From an uncultured Prevotella sp. (GTDB lineage Bacteria > Bacteroidota > Bacteroidia > Bacteroidales > Bacteroidaceae), in assembly GCA_900546345.1 (NCBI GenBank), contig URCI01000072.1, positions 1-11,527 of the forward strand: a stretch of 11,527 nucleotides of DNA, in the 5' to 3' direction. The notes under the pieces were generated by a model. The model saw only the letters and a list, made by a program, of their open reading frames with translations. It was not told the origin of the DNA and made no database searches. How positions within the stretch are numbered: the first letter of the stretch is position 1; each line of letters begins with the position of its first letter. A program made the position numbers and the translations under genes. Shown here piece after piece: positions 1 to 7,081 of the stretch.

Positions 1-39
1 TGGGACGAATCTCATTTGTTAACGATTTTAACTAAAAAG

Positions 40-795
40 TTACCGGACTATTGATGATAACTTAGAATAGTTTAATGCCGAATAGAAATTCTTGCGTTCC
101 TTGGCAATAGTTGCCATGTCCTGATAAACGTCAGAAAGGACGTTTGAATCTTTCAAGGAATAAGCTATATTTAGTGCTTCCAAACATTTATTTTCTGCCT
201 TTGCAACGCTATCCGCGAAAAGTAAAGCCATGCTGAAGTTTAGTTTGTAATAAATTACATTATATTGAGAAGCCGCAGGCAGCCTCAAATAAGTATTTTC
301 AACAAGTCTTGCCACTTCTACAGCCCTTTGTGGATTTGTCTGTCTCATCAACCTAGAAAGTTTTTCCAAGGCAAGGCACTGGGTGTACTTGTCATGTTGC
401 TTTTCTGCTGCGTCAGACGACTTTTGGAAGCAGTCTATAGCCATCTCCGTACTGTCATTGAGCATATAGTATTTGCCCATATAGTATTCGCATTTTGCAT
501 ACAAAGAATCGTCAGAACTATTATGATAATATGTGTAAGCAGTCCTTAGCAACGAGTCATTGTCAACATCAAGTCCGCTTTTGTCTTGAGCAATAGTATA
601 AATCAATGCGAACCTCGCCATCTCTGCCTTACTAAGTCTTGCTTTTTTTATGCCATCAAGTATTGATAAGGCACTGTCCGGTGCAGTTGCCGATAATTGG
701 TATGCCAAATCAATGGCCTTATCGTGTCTCTCTTTACAGCCAGTGAATAAAAATATGGCAAATACTAATAGGAATATGACTTTCTTGCTATTCAT
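40..795 (-). CDS. TPR-containing lipoprotein, possibly C-terminally truncated
   Basis: The protein has 251 residues. It starts with a lipoprotein signal: basic start (NSKK), hydrophobic core, then lipobox LFTG-C with the lipidated Cys at residue 20. It should therefore be a membrane-anchored, periplasm-facing lipoprotein. The rest is helical, with TPR-like helix pairs rich in Ala, Tyr and Leu (for example AKCEYYMGKYYMLNDSTEMA near 100-120 and a NVLSDVYQDMATIAKERKNF stretch near the end). The N-terminal pattern (KAIDLAYQLSATAPDSALSIL) is the one I know from Bacteroidota TPR lipoproteins. Many of those run to 500 residues or more, with a transmembrane helix and a LuxR-like C-terminus. This one stops in the middle of a TPR, 39 nt from the window edge, so truncation is likely but cannot be proved here. 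It is transcribed away from everything else and has its own promoter. The specific function is unknown; TPRs suggest protein-protein contacts. Confidence 0.85.
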   Translation of the reverse strand: MNSKKVIFLLVFAIFLFTGCKERHDKAIDLAYQLSATAPDSALSILDGIKKARLSKAEMARFALIYTIAQDKSGLDVDNDSLLRTAYTYYHNSSDDSLYAKCEYYMGKYYMLNDSTEMAIDCFQKSSDAAEKQHDKYTQCLALEKLSRLMRQTNPQRAVEVARLVENTYLRLPAASQYNVIYYKLNFSMALLFADSVAKAENKCLEALNIAYSLKDSNVLSDVYQDMATIAKERKNFYSALNYSKLSSIVR

Positions 796-811
796 AAATC
801 TGTATTTGGAA

Positions 812-843
812 CAAAGTTACGCAATAATTGCCGTTGATACAAA
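812..843 (-). promoter_or_regulatory. Bacteroidota promoter for the TPR lipoprotein gene
   Basis: On the minus strand a -33 box TTTG (840-843) is followed after 20 nt by TAACTTTG (812-819). This matches the Bacteroidota consensus TTTG-N19-21-TAnnTTTG. The predicted transcript starts near 805, which leaves a leader of only about 10 nt before the ATG at 795. Confidence 0.75.
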
Positions 844-953
844 TATAAAAGGTCTATTTCTACTACCTATACGCTATCCCTATCTTCTTGATAAATAAGA
901 ATATATAAATTTAAACGAAAATCAAGAGTCTATTCCTGCATCTGCTAACAAGC

Positions 954-988
954 AAAAAGCGCCTCTTCTAGTCAGAAAAGACGTTTTT
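954..988. terminator. Terminator-like imperfect hairpin
   Basis: Five A's (954-958) and five T's (984-988) flank an interrupted stem. Positions 963-969 pair with 974-980 around the loop AGTC with one mismatch, and 960-961 pair with 982-983 outside it. The A-tract/stem/T-tract form would end transcription on either strand. It lies downstream of the minus-strand transposase remnant and upstream of the lipoprotein promoter, so it may insulate the two. The mismatches make this a moderate call. The remaining sequence between 896 and 1087 shows no gene I recognise. Confidence 0.4.
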
Positions 989-1087
989 CATGGATTACTT
1001 AACTTGAATAATTCATACCGTCCAAAGACAGTTCCTCTTTTCTGCAAAAACTGAACTGCCGGATAAGAATCTGTCGTTTTGTCGAAC

Positions 1088-1549
1088 TTACGTCATCACT
1101 AGGATCAGTTGCTGGGCACCATACGTATTGACGTTCGTATCATCGGCATCAAGTATTACATGGCAGGGCGGCTTGGTGTAGGACTTGACATACTGCTCTA
1201 CGGACAGCTTCCCAATTTTGTACAAAGTCTTGCTGTCGACGTTGTTCTCCAGGCGTGTCATCGTTGCTTGCGAGCAGAGATCTCCGTCTGACGGGCGACG
1301 TCCTACTGACATTTTCAAGGCACTGTCACCGCGCAGCCGGTCACAATCATTGGCGTCCTCATAGCCGCAGAGAATCTGATTTACACGCTGACAGACCATC
1401 TCCTCATATGAATGACGAACAAGGCATTGTGTTCTGTCATCAGGGATCAGGCGGCCCATCTTAGAAGGAAGAGTGTCTTTCGAGGAGCGAGCAAGTATTA
1501 ATTTGATTTTGAACACTTTAAAGTTAATACTTTTTCTTGAATTACACAA
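1088..1549 (-). pseudogene. IS1380-family transposase remnant (N-terminal part)
   Basis: The open frame has 153 codons. From about residue 29 it reads like an IS1380-type DDE transposase (DDE_Tnp_1 group 1): LIPDDRT, RHSYEEMVCQRVNQILCGYE, DANDCDRLRGD, ALKMSVGR, LCSQATMTRLEN, and then HVILDADDTNVNTYGAQQL at 130-148, which carries the first catalytic Asp region. Full-length members are roughly 400-450 residues. Here similarity ends right after the GAQQL motif with an out-of-context ILVMT and a stop, and no continuation was found further down in any frame. The first roughly 15-28 residues are also uncertain and may not be native. Both insertion-sequence ends and the remaining catalytic residues are absent, so it cannot transpose by itself. 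It marks an old insertion in this gene-poor gap. Confidence 0.75.
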
Positions 1550-1638
1550 GAAATACAGCTTCCTTTTTTGTTAATATGAATAATTCAGGCCAAGATGGAA
1601 AAACACACGATACAGCACCATGAGAGGCACAGATTATT

Positions 1639-1763
1639 TTCGTAATATTCGGTTATATTCGTTATTCCGCATCGCGGAGCGTTACCCCCTCATCCCAACC
1701 ATTGTTATGGAGCTTCAATGATCCTTCTTCGATGGAATAGAGAATATCGACGAATATCAAGAA
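1639..1763. repeat. 30-bp imperfect inverted repeat in the intergenic region
   Basis: Positions 1639-1668 and the reverse complement of 1734-1763 match at 23 of 30 positions, with a 65-bp spacer. Both arms are built from ATATTCG-like words (AATATTCGG, TATATTCG, TTATTCC). A small perfect palindrome, CCGC-ATC-GCGG, sits just inside the left arm (1667-1677). No reading frame is apparent here. It may be an interspersed non-coding repeat or the eroded ends of a small mobile element. Confidence 0.45.
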
Positions 1764-1818
1764 TAAAAAGGCTCCTCCTTATCCCCGGACATCTGCGCAT
1801 GAGCCGTTAATTCCCAGT

Positions 1819-1865
1819 TTTTATGGGCACTTGCGAAGCTATTTAAGCCGGGAGTGCCCATAAAA
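1819..1865. repeat. 13-bp perfect inverted repeat (hairpin) upstream of the GLPGLI operon
   Basis: TTTTATGGGCACT (1819-1831) is the exact reverse complement of 1853-1865. The 21-nt spacer itself contains a small GCT/AGC stem around ATTTA. The hairpin ends about 70 bp before the -7 box of the GLPGLI operon. It could be a terminator for leftward or rightward transcription, a regulator site, or part of the same repeat as 1639-1763. There is no long T-run directly after either arm. Confidence 0.55.
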
Positions 1866-1933
1866 TAGGGGATGGAAAACTTTAGCCTATTAAGTTTTTT
1901 ATCTCGACTGGCTTATAATTCGGGAATTTTATC

Positions 1934-1941
1934 TAAATTTG
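1934..1941 (+). promoter_or_regulatory. Candidate -7 box of the GLPGLI operon
   Basis: TAAATTTG fits TAnnTTTG and lies 20 nt before the ATG at 1962, giving a short, A-rich leader. No convincing TTTG was found 19-21 nt upstream (the bases there read GGCT or similar), so the -33 half is weak. Expression may depend on an activator or be low. Confidence 0.5.
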
Positions 1942-1961
1942 CAAGAGATTTTTAAAAAAAT

Positions 1962-2864
1962 ATGAAGAAGAAAACAAAGACCTTATGGCTGGCAATCATG
2001 TTGTCCTTCGCCTTACAAGTATCGGGGCAACATATTGTTGTGGGACACAAAGACACAGCAATAAACGAAAAGGACGACAAGCAGGAAGTTTTAGACAAGG
2101 TGAAATACCGTATAACCTATGCTTCCAAAATAGTTGCTGACACAACCAGGCGCGACTCTACAGGCTGCTACGCCTATAGCGACGACGACATGCGATTAGA
2201 TGTGGGAGCAACTGTAAGCGAATTCTACAGCGCACGGGCAGCCGAGTTCGACAAATGGATGAAAGACAAGGTGGCACGTGGAGAAACCGACTTAACGCAG
2301 CTGCCGCCCCATCCTAACATCACATGGATTGTATATCGCAACTATCCCACGGGGCAAACCAGCTTCCTGAGCGACGCCATGATGGACTACTACAGAATCT
2401 CGGAGCCTACGGTGACCCCGGAATGGACCATCTGCCCCGACACCTGCACTCTTTTAGGCTACCATTGCACCAAGGCCGAGACATCCTTCAAGGGACGGCA
2501 CTGGACGGCATGGTTCACCGACGACATTCCTCTCAACGAAGGACCTTGGAAACTTATTGGCCTGCCGGGACTCATTCTCAAGGCCGAGGATGCCCAAAAG
2601 CAATTCATCTTCGCAGCAAGCGGACTGGAGCAGACCGACGGCAAGGAAGACATCACGCTGGTGAAGAACTACAAGAAATATGAGCCCGTGACGCAGAAGC
2701 AGTTCGACAAGATCAACCGCACATCGTCTGCGGCCGACGCCCTCAAAGCGGCAGGTATAACCATCAGTGCAAGCAACGTAAAGGTGGAAGGAGGCGATGC
2801 TGACGATGTGCTGAACCATCTGAAGGACGTACCGCCCTATAACCCCATAGAGATTGCTGAATGA
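1962..2864 (+). CDS. GLPGLI family protein (first paralogue)
   Basis: The protein has 300 residues. A Sec signal peptide (KKKTKT, hydrophobic core, likely cut after SGQ near residue 23) points to export to the periplasm or outer membrane. The family signature is at residues 196-207: WKLIGLPGLILK. It is preceded by CTLLGYHCTKAETSFKGR and WTAWFTDDIPLNEGP, the usual order in the GLPGLI family (PF09697/TIGR01200). The conserved Cys pair (CTLLGYHC) could form a disulfide in the periplasm. No enzymatic activity is established for the family. Members often sit beside outer-membrane beta-barrel proteins with a carboxypeptidase-regulatory-like domain, and the same is seen here. The ATG at 1962 is the natural start because the signal peptide begins there and a -7 box lies 20 nt upstream. 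It is the first gene of an apparent three-gene operon. Confidence 0.92.
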   Translation: MKKKTKTLWLAIMLSFALQVSGQHIVVGHKDTAINEKDDKQEVLDKVKYRITYASKIVADTTRRDSTGCYAYSDDDMRLDVGATVSEFYSARAAEFDKWMKDKVARGETDLTQLPPHPNITWIVYRNYPTGQTSFLSDAMMDYYRISEPTVTPEWTICPDTCTLLGYHCTKAETSFKGRHWTAWFTDDIPLNEGPWKLIGLPGLILKAEDAQKQFIFAASGLEQTDGKEDITLVKNYKKYEPVTQKQFDKINRTSSAADALKAAGITISASNVKVEGGDADDVLNHLKDVPPYNPIEIAE

Positions 2865-2927
2865 GGTGACAGCGCCGGACCAGTCATCGCCGGCAACCAA
2901 ACCAGTATGAGCTTATCAGCATAAGGA

Positions 2928-3785
2928 ATGAGGAAAGAAATAATATCCATGCTATTTCTTCTTGGGGCTGTCACACTCCAGGCACAGGAGGCCGTAGACA
3001 AGGTGATGTATCGTGTTGTCTACAAGACCGACTGTGTGGAGGACACCACGGAAAGGGATTCGGCAGGCAACTACGACTATGACCACGACGAGATGGCTCT
3101 AGACGTGGGCACAACGGTAAGCAAGTTCTATAGTATGCTCAGTGTTAGGTTCGCCCAATGGATGGGAAGAATCATCAAGCGTGGCGGTGAACCGGCCCTC
3201 AACGACCCACAGCCGCCCGGTGCTTCCATCTCATGGACATTGTACTACAACTATCCCAAGGGAAAGATCAGCACGCTATGGAATGAGCTGGATAGCCGTG
3301 CAAAGACGGAAGAGCCTATAACGCCTGTTCCATGGAAAATCATTGGCGACACCTGCACCATACTGGGCTATCACTGCACCAAGGCCGAGGCCATATACAA
3401 AGGAAGACTATGGACGGCGTGGTATACTGAAGACATACCCATCGACCAAGGACCGTGGCAACTGGGAGGACTGCCCGGAATGATTCTGAAAGCCTGCGAC
3501 TCGCGCAAACAATGGATGTTCTCGGCCATAAAACTTGAGCAAGTCAACGGCAAGGAAAAGCTTGCACTAGCCAAGTACTGGAAGAAGTATGAAATGATAC
3601 CTAAAAGCAAATTCTATCACTGGCGGCGCACGACGACAAAAGACGACATGATAAAACAAATGAGCGCTGTGGCAGGCGTCAAACTGACCTACGTAAACAA
3701 AGACGGAGAGGAATACAGCCCAGAGGAATATCGCAAGGAATTTATGAAGGCAGACCCTTTCAATCCACCTGATTTGAGCGAATGA
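2928..3785 (+). CDS. GLPGLI family protein (second paralogue)
   Basis: The protein has 285 residues and starts with a signal peptide (RKEIIS, hydrophobic core, likely cut after LQAQ at residue 20). It is collinear with the upstream gene: DKVMYRVVYK, DTTERDS, LDVGTTVSKFYS, CTILGYHCTKAEAIYKGR, WTAWYTEDIPIDQGPW, and the signature GLPGMI at 181-186. The two genes clearly arose by tandem duplication. Divergence is greatest in the middle (about 75-130) and at the C-terminus, where this copy has a charged EEYSPEEYRKEF segment. It starts 63 bp after the first paralogue, with an AAGGA-like site directly before the ATG. Its stop overlaps the next start (ATGA), so translation of the beta-barrel gene is probably coupled to it. 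The function is unknown; by position it is a secreted partner of the barrel protein. Confidence 0.92.
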   Translation: MRKEIISMLFLLGAVTLQAQEAVDKVMYRVVYKTDCVEDTTERDSAGNYDYDHDEMALDVGTTVSKFYSMLSVRFAQWMGRIIKRGGEPALNDPQPPGASISWTLYYNYPKGKISTLWNELDSRAKTEEPITPVPWKIIGDTCTILGYHCTKAEAIYKGRLWTAWYTEDIPIDQGPWQLGGLPGMILKACDSRKQWMFSAIKLEQVNGKEKLALAKYWKKYEMIPKSKFYHWRRTTTKDDMIKQMSAVAGVKLTYVNKDGEEYSPEEYRKEFMKADPFNPPDLSE

Positions 3786-6307
3786 GATATATGAACAGAA
3801 TCATCTTGATAGGAATATTACTATTGCTGACATCGGTGGATGCAGCAGCCCAAAGCACTATCACCGGCACCGTGATAGACTCCCTCAGCTTTGCGCCGCT
3901 GCCCAAGGCCAGCGTTATGCTGTTGCGCGGCGGGCGCACCATTCTCTTTGCGCAGGCAGACAACAACGGACACTTCAGCATAGAAGCTCAGGCGCAGCCC
4001 GGCGACGAGCTGCAGGCCACATGCATGGGCTATAAGAAACATCGCCAGCCGGTGGGCAAGGACAACGTCATACGGCTGGTGCAGCAAGCCTTTCAGCTAA
4101 AAGAAGTGATGGTGCAGGGACCACCCGTAACCCAACGAAGAGACACTATTGTGTACGACCTGACGAAGTTTGCCAACGAACGCGACAATAACCTGAAAGA
4201 TGTGCTCAAGAAGTTGCCTGGTGTAGACATTGAGAAAGACGGACAGATAAAGTATAAGGGCAAGGCCATCAACCGCTTCACCGTAGAAGGACTCGACCTG
4301 AGCAAAGGACAATACAATAAGCTTACGGACAACATTCGTGCGAAAGACGTGAAGAAGGCCGAGGTGGTGGAGCACGACCAGCCCATCAAGGCCTTGCGCA
4401 ACCGTGTATTCACCGATGACGTAGGGATGAACATCGTGCTGAAAGATTCTGCCCGCGACCAGTTCTTCGTCACTCTCCGACCTTATCTCCTGGCTGACGA
4501 CCCTACCCATGTAGGCGGAGATGCCGTAGGTATGCAAATTGGCAAGAAGCGACAGGTGGAGACAACGGTCCAGTACGACCGGTCGGGACGTGACCTCAGT
4601 AACCAGTTCTCCATATTCTACAATGCCTTCGACTTTGCCACAACTGCCGACATGCCCAAATGGTATTCGGTTCCCTCGCTACAGTCACCCATAGATGAAG
4701 AGCGGTTGCGCAACAACACGTCACAAGCCTACAGCGTGGATTATCTGACGAAAGACAGGCACGATGCGGAGAACAGTTTCTCCGTAAGCTACAACCGGAA
4801 CGTTATAAGGCAACATACACAAAACATATCCCAATACTTCCTGGGCGGCCAAAGTCCCACCGAGACGACCGAAGACCGACAGATGACACTCCGACAGGAT
4901 GCTTTCTCCATGGACTTCAACCACCGCATCAATGCCGACAGTCACTATGGCAACATCGTCGTCAAGGCCAATGCAAGCCAAGACGACGGACTGACATATT
5001 ATAGGGGCGACATGGCACAAAAGACGACCACGCCGGAGCTGAATCTCACAGCCGCCATCAGCCAGACATTCACGGTGGGAAGAAACATCTTGCAATGGAA
5101 GTCTACCGCCGACTACCACTACGCCAAAGACAAATTCAGCGTAGACAGCTCCACAGATACTGCATCGCTGCCAGCCCCTTCCTATCAAGACGAGCTGGCC
5201 AGCAACCTCTGGCACACCGCACATTCGCTGTCATGGAACCGGCAATACGGCAAATGGCATCGTGACTATCAAGTGAGGCTGGAAGTAGAGAATCTGAACG
5301 TGAGCCATGAGAACAACGCCTTGTTGCAGGGAGGCCTCACCCCGTCATGGTATTATAAAGACGATGACTGGCGCGTCTATTTCACTCCTGACATAACAGT
5401 CAGGCGCTTCACCCGTCAAGATGCCAACATGCTCCTGCCCAAAGGAGCAGTGTCGGTAGACCGTGACTATGGCAACCGGGCCAACTGGAGGCTAAGCGCA
5501 AGCTACTCTGAGAGCACTCCGTCCTGGGAGACACTATCCATAGAACACCGACGTACCGACTATCGCACATGGACCGACGCTCCCGGATTCGTACCTCGCA
5601 CGAGGATGTTGCTCAGCCAGTTTGAATACAACTACAAGAGGGCCATATACCAATTCTTCTCAAACGTCAAAGTGAGCTGGTCGCGCAACTGGAACAATGC
5701 GGCCATGGACATGACCATCACAGACGGAGACTACCATTACAACTGGATCCGCCACAACACTTACACAGACAATGCCCGACTCTCAGCCAATCTGTCGAAG
5801 GGGTGGAGCAGCATACACCTCAAGACCAACCTGTCGCTGAGTGGCAACTATGCCAATGGTGAGCAATATTCTGCCGGGCAGTCTCTCAGCTACAGATACG
5901 CTTCATACGGTTTCCACCCGGAGATTATCTTCTCGCCATCATGGATGGAGATTGACTATAAGGGTGATTTCGCTTTCAACAAGAGCCAGATGGACGGGGA
6001 GTGGACGAATACATTGTCCGACTGGACGCAACGGCTGGCGCTCATCTCCACCATCAATAACATTGACATCACGCTTTCGGGCATCCTTTACCATAACGAA
6101 ATACAAAACTCGCCATCGGTCAATACCCTTCTTGCCGATGCCAGGCTCACGTGGCGCATTGGCAAAGCACGCGTCTCAGCCTCACTACGCAACTTGTTCA
6201 ATAAGCAGACATACGAGGAAACCATCTACAGTGGAGTGGGCATCTTTACCAACCGCTACTGGCTGCGCCCGCGCGAACTGATGGTCAACGTGCAATTCTC
6301 ACTTTAA
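3782..6307 (+). CDS. Outer-membrane beta-barrel protein with carboxypeptidase-regulatory-like domain (TonB-receptor-like)
   Basis: The protein has 841 residues. A signal peptide ends near AAAQ (24). It is followed by a CarboxypepD_reg-like beta-sandwich (about 26-104: TITGTVIDSLSFAPLPKASV, then ADNNGHFSI and CMGYKK). Next is a plug-like region (about 105-222) with LKEVMV, DTIVYDL, LKDVLKKLPGVDI, IKYKGKAINRFTVEGLDL and the KDVKKAEVVEHDQPIKAL segment. The remaining 600 residues alternate Tyr/Trp-rich strands, as in a 20-plus-strand barrel, and end RPRELMVNVQFSL. This matches the Bacteroidota 'outer membrane beta-barrel' TonB-receptor-like group that travels with GLPGLI proteins. No TonB box or SusD-like partner is visible, so transport and a substrate are inferred only from the fold. 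The start at 3782 overlaps the preceding stop by 4 bp; the ATG at 3791 is a possible alternative start. Confidence 0.9.
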   Translation: MRYMNRIILIGILLLLTSVDAAAQSTITGTVIDSLSFAPLPKASVMLLRGGRTILFAQADNNGHFSIEAQAQPGDELQATCMGYKKHRQPVGKDNVIRLVQQAFQLKEVMVQGPPVTQRRDTIVYDLTKFANERDNNLKDVLKKLPGVDIEKDGQIKYKGKAINRFTVEGLDLSKGQYNKLTDNIRAKDVKKAEVVEHDQPIKALRNRVFTDDVGMNIVLKDSARDQFFVTLRPYLLADDPTHVGGDAVGMQIGKKRQVETTVQYDRSGRDLSNQFSIFYNAFDFATTADMPKWYSVPSLQSPIDEERLRNNTSQAYSVDYLTKDRHDAENSFSVSYNRNVIRQHTQNISQYFLGGQSPTETTEDRQMTLRQDAFSMDFNHRINADSHYGNIVVKANASQDDGLTYYRGDMAQKTTTPELNLTAAISQTFTVGRNILQWKSTADYHYAKDKFSVDSSTDTASLPAPSYQDELASNLWHTAHSLSWNRQYGKWHRDYQVRLEVENLNVSHENNALLQGGLTPSWYYKDDDWRVYFTPDITVRRFTRQDANMLLPKGAVSVDRDYGNRANWRLSASYSESTPSWETLSIEHRRTDYRTWTDAPGFVPRTRMLLSQFEYNYKRAIYQFFSNVKVSWSRNWNNAAMDMTITDGDYHYNWIRHNTYTDNARLSANLSKGWSSIHLKTNLSLSGNYANGEQYSAGQSLSYRYASYGFHPEIIFSPSWMEIDYKGDFAFNKSQMDGEWTNTLSDWTQRLALISTINNIDITLSGILYHNEIQNSPSVNTLLADARLTWRIGKARVSASLRNLFNKQTYEETIYSGVGIFTNRYWLRPRELMVNVQFSL

Positions 6308-6333
6308 ACAGCATTGCTCATCAGCTCCTTACG

Positions 6334-6879
6334 TTGCTCTCGGCTTGTGCTAATTACTCAAGTTTCGGAAGTGAAGTAATTCCTTGCAGGGGCGACTCTG
6401 CAACCTCTGAACGCCAAGCTGAGAACTTTCCGCACGTCAATGACTACCGAAACCCCATCATAGCCGAGGCGTTGAAGAACCTTGGCTATGTCAACATGTT
6501 CAACCGTGGTGTGAGCCGCGTAAAGGAACTCTTCAAGGAGAACGGCAATCCGCCCATAGACTTCGATGTGGACAAGATCATGGTGTTCGAGGTGGTGGTG
6601 AAGCCGAATGTGTCAGCAACAAGTTCATCTATAAATATTGGTAAAGCTACAAATAGAGGTAGAAAGAAAAAGGTACCGAGTAAAACCGAGTTGGACAAAT
6701 TACTCTTCTATTGCAGAGAACCAAGAACATTGACCGAGATACTTAACTATATGGGATATACAAACAGAACAAAGTTCCGTAATAAGTATGTGAAGCCATT
6801 ACTTCAAGAAGGACAGTTGCTAATGACCGACTTGGCACACCCCACAAGTAAGTTTCAGAAGTACGTAGCTAAAGCGTGA
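6334..6879 (+). pseudogene. 3' remnant of an AlbA_2 / HATPase_c_4-type putative DNA-binding regulator
   Basis: The open frame has 181 codons. From about residue 31 it reads NFPHVNDYRNPIIAEALKNL, then GYVNMFNRGVSRVKELFKENGNP. That is the C-terminal part of the HATPase_c_4-like (RecG-C-related) domain found in Schlafen AlbA_2 proteins of Bacteroidota. A Lys-rich linker (GRKKKVPSKTE, about 108-119) leads to a winged-helix-like segment: REPRTLTEILNYMGYTNRTKF, then KYVKPLLQEGQLLMTDLAHP. Complete members are about 400-600 residues and begin with the AlbA_2 domain. Here everything before roughly nt 6385 is missing, and the first 20 or so codons (ACANYSSFGSE) resemble nothing in the family. There is no promoter or signal for the ATG at 6334. 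It follows the beta-barrel gene by 26 bp but is unrelated in function. It is probably a decayed accessory gene, although the winged-helix part is intact. Confidence 0.7.
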
Positions 6880-6898
6880 GCAATATTAGAAAATGCTT

Positions 6899-7081
6899 AT
6901 CTTGGTCCCGAAATTCATCTTAGTCCCACTTTTATTTCGGGACCAAGATGATTTCAGGGACCAAGTTGATAAAAGGGAATATTGTTGTAACATGCTAAAT
7001 ATCAGAATATTGTTTGTTCTGTTTGTCTTGTATGACTTATAATCATCTTAGTCCCTAAATTCTTTTTAGGCACCAAGTAGA
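6899..7081. repeat. Inverted array of an 18-bp GGGACCAAG repeat
   Basis: Six copies of a GGGACCAAGATGA-like word are present. Minus-sense copies are at 6899-6909, 6915-6927 and 7043-7055; plus-sense copies are at 6939-6951, 6957-6969 and 7069-7081. Same-strand neighbours are spaced 18 nt apart. The left group forms a perfect 16-bp stem (6899-6914 with 6934-6949, loop 19 nt). The right pair forms a 13-bp stem with two mismatches (7047-7059 with 7065-7077, loop 5 nt). Read as codons, the unit gives GTKMNF/GTKMIS hexads. The array sits between convergent genes and could also end transcription from both sides. Confidence 0.7.

Noticed and set aside
1914..1919. TATAAT as a classical sigma-70 -10 box for the GLPGLI operon
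   Set aside because: Bacteroidota primary sigma factors use TAnnTTTG, and a better placed TAAATTTG lies at 1934-1941.
2454..2900. Minus-strand open frame opposite the first GLPGLI gene
   Set aside because: It is antisense to a clearly conserved secreted protein, has no recognisable motif and no promoter; it is a codon-bias shadow.
4721..5224. Minus-strand open frame of 167 codons opposite the beta-barrel gene
   Set aside because: It is composed of low-complexity Val/Gly/Leu runs typical of antisense frames and has no start context; the plus-strand barrel explains the region.
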